A stretch of 10,894 bases of DNA, taken from positions 1 through 10,894 of the forward strand of contig JAUWMJ010000054.1 of assembly GCA_030613225.1 (NCBI GenBank), in the 5' to 3' direction. The position numbers and the translations under genes were made by a program. The stretch is from Desulfobacterales bacterium. GTDB taxonomy: Bacteria; Desulfobacterota; Desulfobacteria; Desulfobacterales; JAUWMJ01. Position 1 is the first letter of the stretch. Every line of letters begins with the position of its first letter. The notes below the pieces were generated by a model. That model saw only the letters and a program-made list of their open reading frames with translations, did not search any database and had not been told where the DNA came from. Of the stretch, positions 6,584 to 10,894 are shown in pieces.

Positions 6584-7591
6584 ATGCCGGAAAAAATAGA
6601 CCCTTACAGAAGCTACGGCCAAAAATTGATCAGTCTTTTTGCAAAACTTTTATTTTCAGGGAAAAGTCATTCACTTATAGAACTTTCAAGAATGTTGAAC
6701 TGTTCCAAACAGACTGTACTGCGCCTTGTAGATGATATTCGAAGATCATACGGAGTTGATATTGAAGAAATGAAGGAGGGCAGAAGAAAGTTTTATAGAA
6801 TTAAGAGATTGGCTGGTTCAAAGCCTGTGATTAACCTGACGGATACGGAATTAAATGCTTTGTATATGTGCAGGATTTTTGCGCAACACTTGCTGGGACA
6901 TGGGTTTTTAGAAGAGGCGAATCGTGCTCTTGAAAAAAGCCAGGCATTTCTTCCTGATGAAAAGCAATATTCCTTCAATCATTTTGCATCTTTTTATTCC
7001 GGTAGTATTGATTACACTCCTCATCACAAGACCATACTACTGATAATTAATGCCATGGAGAATAAAAAGATCTGCAAAATTACCTATAGGGCCATCATGT
7101 CGAAAAAGGCGAAGACATTTTTTATTAAGCCACTTAAGATATTTTCTCACCGCGACACTGTTTACCTGCATGCGAGAAAAGCCAGAACTCCGAAAAAACC
7201 ATATGATGATCCTGACTTTGATCCTTTATTAGCCATTCACAGGATCAGAAAAATTGAAATAACTGAAAGGTTGTTTGAAATTCCCAAAGACTATGATTTT
7301 GAAAAGGTGTTTAATAAAAATTTTGGAATAATAAAGGAAGAAGCTTTTAAGGTAGAACTTGAATTTTCAGGCTGGACTGCTGCTTATGTTTCTGAACGGA
7401 TCTGGAGCCCTGATCAAAAGATTGTTAAACGAAAAGATGGAAAAACAAGATTAACATTCAGTACTTCATCAGAGCCGGAGTTAATATCAAGGGTGCTTTC
7501 CTTTGGGGAAGAGGCCAAAGTGATTAAACCGAAATGGCTGGTGGAGGAAGTTAAAAAGGCCGTTAGTAGAATGCATCGGGTATATGAATAA
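6584..7591 (+). CDS. WYL-domain transcriptional regulator
   Basis: A 335-residue DNA-binding regulator. The N-terminal helix-turn-helix (about 28-52, LIELSRMLNCSKQTVLRLVDD) is followed by a basic wing ending FYRIKRL. The WYL domain spans about 145-230; its signature tripeptide is VYL (193-195, DTVYLHARK) followed by AIHRIRKIEI. The C-terminal WCX-type part (about 255-330) includes VLSFGEEAKVIKP. WYL proteins sense ligands, often nucleic acid-derived, and repress or activate defence operons such as those controlled by BrxR and CapW. I chose the ATG at 6584 because AGGAGGGG ends three bases before it; an in-frame ATG at 6557 has no such site. It is divergent from the ATPase gene with 91 bp between starts, which argues that it controls that operon. 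Confidence 0.85.
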   Translation: MPEKIDPYRSYGQKLISLFAKLLFSGKSHSLIELSRMLNCSKQTVLRLVDDIRRSYGVDIEEMKEGRRKFYRIKRLAGSKPVINLTDTELNALYMCRIFAQHLLGHGFLEEANRALEKSQAFLPDEKQYSFNHFASFYSGSIDYTPHHKTILLIINAMENKKICKITYRAIMSKKAKTFFIKPLKIFSHRDTVYLHARKARTPKKPYDDPDFDPLLAIHRIRKIEITERLFEIPKDYDFEKVFNKNFGIIKEEAFKVELEFSGWTAAYVSERIWSPDQKIVKRKDGKTRLTFSTSSEPELISRVLSFGEEAKVIKPKWLVEEVKKAVSRMHRVYE

Positions 7592-7732
7592 GAAAGTCAT
7601 TGTGTCCCTTCACTGAAATGGCGTTTCCATACCCAATTCTTTCCTTATTAATATTACAATTACGTAAACGATAACTGCAATAGTACCCGTTCACGCCTAT
7701 TTGGAACAAAAAGGTGGCACAATCTCCATCCT

Positions 7733-7839
7733 GTAAGTGTTCACAGGTGCTGCATATGTGCGTTGTCAGGGCGATCAGCTATAGTCTGCTATGCTGGTTG
7801 CCCTGAACGCGTGCAGATGCGGTGCCTGTGAACGCTTAC
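7733..7839 (+). repeat. 107-bp near-continuous hairpin element
   Basis: Bases 7733-7779 pair with 7793-7839: 35 Watson-Crick pairs, 9 G.T pairs and 3 mismatches. After one bulged base, four more pairs close a TCTG loop (7785-7788). The ends are GTAAG...CTTAC, and the outer bases abut the pyrF stop codon (7840-7842). A 2-base CT occurs on both flanks, too short to prove a duplication. The remaining 7592-7732 holds nothing I can identify. The hairpin lies downstream of both the regulator and pyrF, so it could shield or terminate either transcript, though no T-run follows. It may be a small mobile repeat. Confidence 0.7.
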
Positions 7840-8559
7840 CTACAATACAGCCTCGATTTCATCTGCTATACGAATGGCCGCTTGTCTTGAATCCTTTGCA
7901 TCACGAATAGGCCTTCCGATTACGAGATAATCCGATCCGTTTTGAATTGCACCGGCCGGAGTTGTTATACGCTGCTGATCGTCATTTTTCATACCTTCCC
8001 ACAATGGACGTATTCCAGGTGTTACTGCAACAAAGTCTTTACCCATTTTTGCTTTGATCATTTCAACTTCAAGCCCTGAGCAGACAACACCTGCGCAACC
8101 TGCTTTTTTTGCATTTACAGCTCTTTTCAATACAAGCTTCGAAATGTCTGAATAAAATTTTTCCTTAAAACCGGCGGAATTAATATCTTCACCGGAAACA
8201 CTGGTCAAAACGGTAACACCGAGAATATCGACTTTCCCCCTGCTGCCCTCAACAGCCGCTTCAAGCATTTTATTTGACTCTGAGCAATGAACGGTTGCAA
8301 ATGCCACACTAAGATCTGCAATCCCTTCCATTGCGCGTGAAACCGTTGCAGGTATGTCATGTAGTTTCAGGTCCAAAAAAACCCCTGCTGTGCCTGAATC
8401 ATGAATGAAATCTATAATTTCAGGCCCTGAACGTATAAACAGTTCCAGCCCGATCTTGAACATGCCAACACTGTCTGAAAGCATTTTAACATATTCTCTT
8501 GCTTTTCTTACGGATGGCAGATCCAGTGGGAAAATAATATAATCTTTAGGTTGTTTCAT
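7840..8559 (-). CDS. pyrF: Orotidine-5'-phosphate decarboxylase
   Basis: It converts OMP to UMP, the last step of de novo pyrimidine synthesis, in the cytoplasm. Key residues are visible (numbered from an ATG two codons upstream): D15 in FPLDLP, K37 in FKIGLEL, the catalytic signature DLKLHDIPAT with D65, K67 and D70, TPGIRP at 182-187, and the phosphate-binding IGRP at 217-219. Length (239 aa from the chosen start) is typical of the short bacterial type. I chose the ATG at 8559 because GGGAG lies 6 bases before it; the ATG at 8565 would have that site only one base away. No other pyrimidine gene is adjacent, so it appears to be a single-gene unit. Its stop touches the 107-bp hairpin. Confidence 0.95.
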   Translation of the reverse strand: MKQPKDYIIFPLDLPSVRKAREYVKMLSDSVGMFKIGLELFIRSGPEIIDFIHDSGTAGVFLDLKLHDIPATVSRAMEGIADLSVAFATVHCSESNKMLEAAVEGSRGKVDILGVTVLTSVSGEDINSAGFKEKFYSDISKLVLKRAVNAKKAGCAGVVCSGLEVEMIKAKMGKDFVAVTPGIRPLWEGMKNDDQQRITTPAGAIQNGSDYLVIGRPIRDAKDSRQAAIRIADEIEAVL

Positions 8560-8565
8560 CAGCAT

Positions 8566-9053
8566 CTCCCGATATTAGTTGTTTTAACGTACTGTTTTAG
8601 CGTGACTACTCACGTAGTCAGGCTGAAGGTGTTTAGGCTGAACCAGGCTTTGCTTCCAGCTACGCCCCGGCAAGGGGCTGAAGGGAAAAAAATTAAAGCG
8701 AATCACGAAAACACGAAAGGGGGAAAGCACGAAATAAAATATTTCCATGTTTTTTGATAAATCTCATAATTCGCAACCCAATGCCATTAACTTAAGCGAT
8801 TATTGATTATTGAACCGCAGAACACCGAACAAGGAATATCGAATTTCGAAGTGTTTTTCCTTACTTCTGCGGTTCGATATTCCTTGTTCGACATTCGATA
8901 TTCAAAACACCTTTCTTTCGCAACCCGCACCCCGCAACCAGGCTTCGCCTTCGGCTTCAGGCCACGCTTTACAAGCTTCAGGCTTCGCTTTAGAAGCTAC
9001 GCCCCGACAAGACGCCCCGACAAGACGCCCCGGCACGCCCGCAACTCGAACCG
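8566..9053. other. Repeat-rich intergenic region without a convincing gene
   Basis: About 490 bp between pyrF and rfbB. In order it holds a small hairpin GACTAC-TCAC-GTAGTC (around 8605-8622), an AGCTACGCCCCGGCAAGGGG tract, a block of CACGAAA-type repeats (about 8703-8732), and nested inverted repeats at 8812-8890. Last is a GC-rich stretch (about 8930-9045) built of short direct repeats such as CAGGCTTCGC and ACGCCCCGACAAG. AGCTACGCCCCG occurs near both ends of the region. Plus-strand open frames here follow the repeats and have no family resemblance. The pyrF promoter should lie at the left edge, but I see no clear pair of boxes. Confidence 0.6.
8812..8890. repeat. Nested inverted repeats
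   Basis: CGAACAAGGAATATCGAA (8826-8843) is matched perfectly by its complement at 8873-8890. GAACCGCAGAA (8812-8822) is matched perfectly by 8865-8875, so the two pairs interlock and cannot both form fully. TTCGATATTC occurs twice in tandem (8873 and about 8894). The pattern looks like a dispersed repeat family that has been rearranged locally. Confidence 0.7.
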
Positions 9054-10103
9054 CTATTCATATTGCTGATCAATCCATTTCAAATACTCTCCGCTTCTAA
9101 CCCTTTCCACCCAGCCTTTATTATCTATGTACCATTTAATTGTCTTTTCAATTCCTGTTTCAAAGGACTCGTCCGGCTTCCAGCCCAGTTCATTTTCCAG
9201 TTTTGAAAAATCCATGGCATACCTTAGATCGTGACCAGGTCTGTCTTTTACAAAGGTTATCAAATCCCTTCTCGGTTTATCAGCAATGCCCGGTTTAATA
9301 ACGTCCAACATATCACATAATTTATTGACCACATCAATATTGTACATTTCACAATTCCCGCCGATATTATAGGTCTGTCCCCGCCTTCCTTTTTTCATGA
9401 TCGTCCATACAGCCTTGCAGTGGTCTTTAACGTAAAGCCAGTCCCTGACATTTTTTCCATCACCATATACCGGAAGGGATTTCCCATCCAGTGCATTCAG
9501 CACCATAAGAGGTATGAGTTTTTCCGGGAACTGGTATGGCCCGTAATTGTTGGAACAATTGGATATGGTTACCGGCAGTCCGTAGGTTCTGCTGTATGCC
9601 CTGACAAGATGATCGGAAGCCGCCTTTGATGCGCTGTAAGGACTGCTTGGGTCGTAAGGTGTCTCCTCGGTAAAATAGCCGTCTTTCCCCAAAGAACCAA
9701 AGACCTCGTCTGTACTTACATGATGAAAAAGGATCAGTCTGTCTTTATGAAATCTGGCCAGTTCAAGCAGGTTGAAAGTTCCTTTAATATTTGTCTTTAT
9801 AAATGTGTCCGGCTTTACAATCGATCTGTCAACGTGGGATTCTGCTGCAAAGTGGCAGATCGCATCTATTTCATATTTTTCAAATACCTCTGCCACTGCT
9901 TTGGCATCACATATATCGGCCTTTATAAAATAATAGCGCCCCGGATATTTTTCTTCGATTCCTTCCAGGTTTTCAGGATTACCGGCATAGGTAAGTTTAT
10001 CCACATTTATTATCCGTCCTGAAAAGTTAGAATCCGAAAACAGATAACGTATAAAATTTGCCCCAATAAACCCGCAGCCACCTGTTACAAGAAGATTTTT
10101 CAT
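9054..10103 (-). CDS. rfbB: dTDP-glucose 4,6-dehydratase
   Basis: It converts dTDP-glucose to dTDP-4-keto-6-deoxyglucose, the second step towards dTDP-rhamnose and related cell-surface sugars, using bound NAD. It is an extended SDR fold: the nucleotide-binding TGGCGFIG is at residues 7-14, the active-site STDE at 130-133, and YSASK with Y156 and K160. SNCSNNYGPYQFPEKLIP (181-198) and RDWLYVKDHC (220-229) are family hallmarks. The length of 349 is standard. The ATG at 10103 has GGAGGA a few bases upstream. No rfbA, rfbC or rfbD partner is visible in the window, so it stands alone here; partners may be elsewhere. Also known as rmlB. Confidence 0.95.
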   Translation of the reverse strand: MKNLLVTGGCGFIGANFIRYLFSDSNFSGRIINVDKLTYAGNPENLEGIEEKYPGRYYFIKADICDAKAVAEVFEKYEIDAICHFAAESHVDRSIVKPDTFIKTNIKGTFNLLELARFHKDRLILFHHVSTDEVFGSLGKDGYFTEETPYDPSSPYSASKAASDHLVRAYSRTYGLPVTISNCSNNYGPYQFPEKLIPLMVLNALDGKSLPVYGDGKNVRDWLYVKDHCKAVWTIMKKGRRGQTYNIGGNCEMYNIDVVNKLCDMLDVIKPGIADKPRRDLITFVKDRPGHDLRYAMDFSKLENELGWKPDESFETGIEKTIKWYIDNKGWVERVRSGEYLKWIDQQYE

Positions 10104-10251
10104 AGATCCTCCAAAAAATAAATGTAAGTGTTCATGGAACGCTGAAATTAGAAAATAGAAATTGAAAATTTGGCCTTCATAATTTTACCACGGATCTGCA
10201 CGGAAATTTCACAGATAATTAAAATTGATGGACTCGAAAAAAGTACTGTTC

Positions 10252-10331
10252 ACCACAGAGAACACGGAGAGCACAGAGATAACTATATAAAATATAAATA
10301 TATCCTCTGTGTTCTCCGTGAACTCTGTGGT
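10252..10331. repeat. CACAGAG-type foldback repeat
   Basis: The 27 bases at 10252-10278 (ACCACAGAGAACACGGAG and on) pair with 10305-10331 at 24 of 27 positions, around a 26-base AT-rich loop. CACAGAG/CACGGAG stem-loops are a dispersed intergenic repeat I recall from many unrelated bacterial genomes. Its role is not known to me. Confidence 0.7.
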
Positions 10332-10553
10332 AATAAAACAGCTTTTTACGACGCACTCAAAAATTAGCTCTCCGACAAATTTCAAGCCGTGAACGGCTAC
10401 TGAAATATTAACATAGCTTAAAATCATTTATTCATAAAGCATTTTTATTGTCGATCTTACCTAATGAATCTATTTGTACAGACCTACATAGTAATCATAT
10501 TTCTTGGCTCATAACTGTTTTTCTCGTTCTACAAGGGGCGATTTGGTTGCAGT

Positions 10554-10571
10554 CGCTGTAACCATTTTTCT
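10554..10571 (+). promoter_or_regulatory. Direct repeat 1, operator candidate
   Basis: CGCTGTAACCATTTTTCT. Its last base is the first T of the -35 box of the downstream promoter. It recurs 50 bases later with one mismatch. A weaker relative (ATAACTGTTTTTCT) occurs at 10511-10524. Confidence 0.55.
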
Positions 10572-10598
10572 TGACACAACACAAAATATAAGTATAAT
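10571..10598 (+). promoter_or_regulatory. Near-consensus sigma70 promoter of the Fic-like gene
   Basis: A perfect TTGACA (10571-10576) and a perfect TATAAT (10593-10598) are separated by 16 bases. Transcription should start near 10605, giving a leader of about 27 bases to the ATG at 10632. This is the strongest promoter in the window, which suggests that it is normally repressed. Confidence 0.8.
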
Positions 10599-10603
10599 TC
10601 TCG

Positions 10604-10621
10604 CGCTGTAATCATTTTTCT
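10604..10621 (+). promoter_or_regulatory. Direct repeat 2, operator candidate
   Basis: CGCTGTAATCATTTTTCT matches repeat 1 at 17 of 18 bases. It covers the expected transcription start and leads directly into the GGAG ribosome site (10622-10625). Binding here would block initiation. Confidence 0.55.
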
Positions 10622-10631
10622 GGAGAATGCC

Positions 10632-10894
10632 ATGGCTGAAAACGCTCAAAAACAGGCAATGCTCAGGCTCGCAGGATATGTAGCGCTTATTGAGTTGTAC
10701 GGCCTCAATGTCATCCCGAACTGGCACAGATCCCTGGTCGCAACCAGCGGAACCCACCGGATCGCCTGGACAGGGGAAGTGATCGAGGAGGTCTACCCGC
10801 CCAAGTACTGGCCTGGGGAAACGCTGGGCGATCATCTCGAATTCGCGCTCAAGTACGACGGAACGAATCTCGCGATACTTGCCAGCTTGTTTCA
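10632..10894 (+). CDS. Fic-family protein, N-terminal part (cut by window)
   Basis: An open frame of 87 codons from the ATG at 10632 to the window edge, with GGAG 6 bases upstream. The N-terminal block contains LIELYGLNVIPNWHRSLVA, EEVYPPKYWPGETLGDHLE and ALKYDGTNLAILASLF. I associate this block with long bacterial Fic proteins, where it precedes the Fic core. The HPFxxGNG motif that would prove AMP-transferase chemistry lies beyond the window, so the call rests on recalled resemblance. The segment is visibly more GC-rich than the rest of the window, suggesting recent transfer. A nearby ATG at 10627 is out of frame. Regulation is probably through the paired direct repeats around its promoter. 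Confidence 0.65.
   Translation, partial: MAENAQKQAMLRLAGYVALIELYGLNVIPNWHRSLVATSGTHRIAWTGEVIEEVYPPKYWPGETLGDHLEFALKYDGTNLAILASLF

Larger units (their letters stand above)
10104..10631. other. Intergenic region between rfbB and the Fic-like gene
   Basis: About 530 bp without a supported gene. It contains a short GTAAGTGTTCA-ending palindrome (10124-10143), a CCACGGATCTGCACGGA stretch near 10188, the CACAGAG foldback repeat (10252-10331), an AT-rich spacer (10340-10500), and then the repeats and promoter of the downstream gene. Short open frames on both strands overlap the foldback repeat and look like by-products of it. Confidence 0.6.

Noticed and set aside
8560..8565. ATG at 8565 as the pyrF start
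   Set aside because: The GGGAG site is only one base from it but 6 bases from the ATG at 8559.
8650..9045. Possible CRISPR-like or tandem array in the GC-rich repeats
   Set aside because: Repeat units differ in length, are not separated by unique spacers of constant size and are mostly under 15 bases.
8803..9100. Two overlapping plus-strand open frames of 88 and 96 codons between pyrF and rfbB
   Set aside because: They run through inverted and direct repeats, have biased repeat-like residues (Phe/Ser/Arg-rich), and one runs into the end of rfbB.
10170..10427. Short open frames on both strands around the CACAGAG repeat
   Set aside because: They encode the palindromic repeat itself in both directions and have no ribosome site or family resemblance.
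10509..10835. Minus-strand open frame of 108 codons
   Set aside because: It is antisense to the Fic-like gene, whose frame has a good promoter, ribosome site and recognisable residues.

Overview
The window looks like an accessory stretch of an AT-rich, Gram-negative-type bacterial chromosome. A deltaproteobacterial (Desulfobacterota-like) host is my best guess. It rests on low GC, many foldback repeats between genes, and the mix of pyrF and rfbB with mobile and toxin-antitoxin genes. I cannot confirm taxonomy without a search. No rRNA, tRNA or CRISPR array is visible.

Left part (1-1457): a minus-strand module reads from a good promoter at 864-893 through a small ORF of unknown function, a coiled-coil antitoxin-like protein and a TumE-family toxin cut by the window edge. 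The last two overlap by one base. Upstream lie a 223-bp foldback element with TAA duplications (917-1139) and a short ORF that may be a gene remnant.

Middle (about 1311-7591): an insertion sequence with an IS4-superfamily DDE transposase sits against the 3' end of a Vsr/DUF559-like nuclease gene and appears to have rewritten its C-terminus. That gene is the last of a minus-strand series: a tandem AAA+ ATPase (735 aa), a His/Cys-rich protein of unknown function (172 aa), then the nuclease. A WYL-domain regulator is transcribed divergently, with an inverted repeat at its predicted promoter. Regulator, two-ring-domain ATPase, unknown protein and nuclease form a plausible WYL-controlled defence-type cassette. 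I do not recognise it as a named system, and this is the main candidate for something undescribed.

Right part (7592-10894): a near-continuous 107-bp hairpin element separates the regulator from pyrF. A repeat-rich gap of about 490 bp follows, then rfbB (dTDP-glucose 4,6-dehydratase) and another repeat-rich gap. Last comes the start of a more GC-rich gene that I read as the N-terminus of a Fic-family protein. It is driven by a near-consensus sigma70 promoter bracketed by 18-bp direct repeats exactly 50 bp apart.

A feature that cuts across the window is that both long foldback elements carry mismatches biased to one strand. In each, every transition-type mismatch is a G.U wobble on one strand only. 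This suggests selection on a folded RNA or strand-specific mutation.
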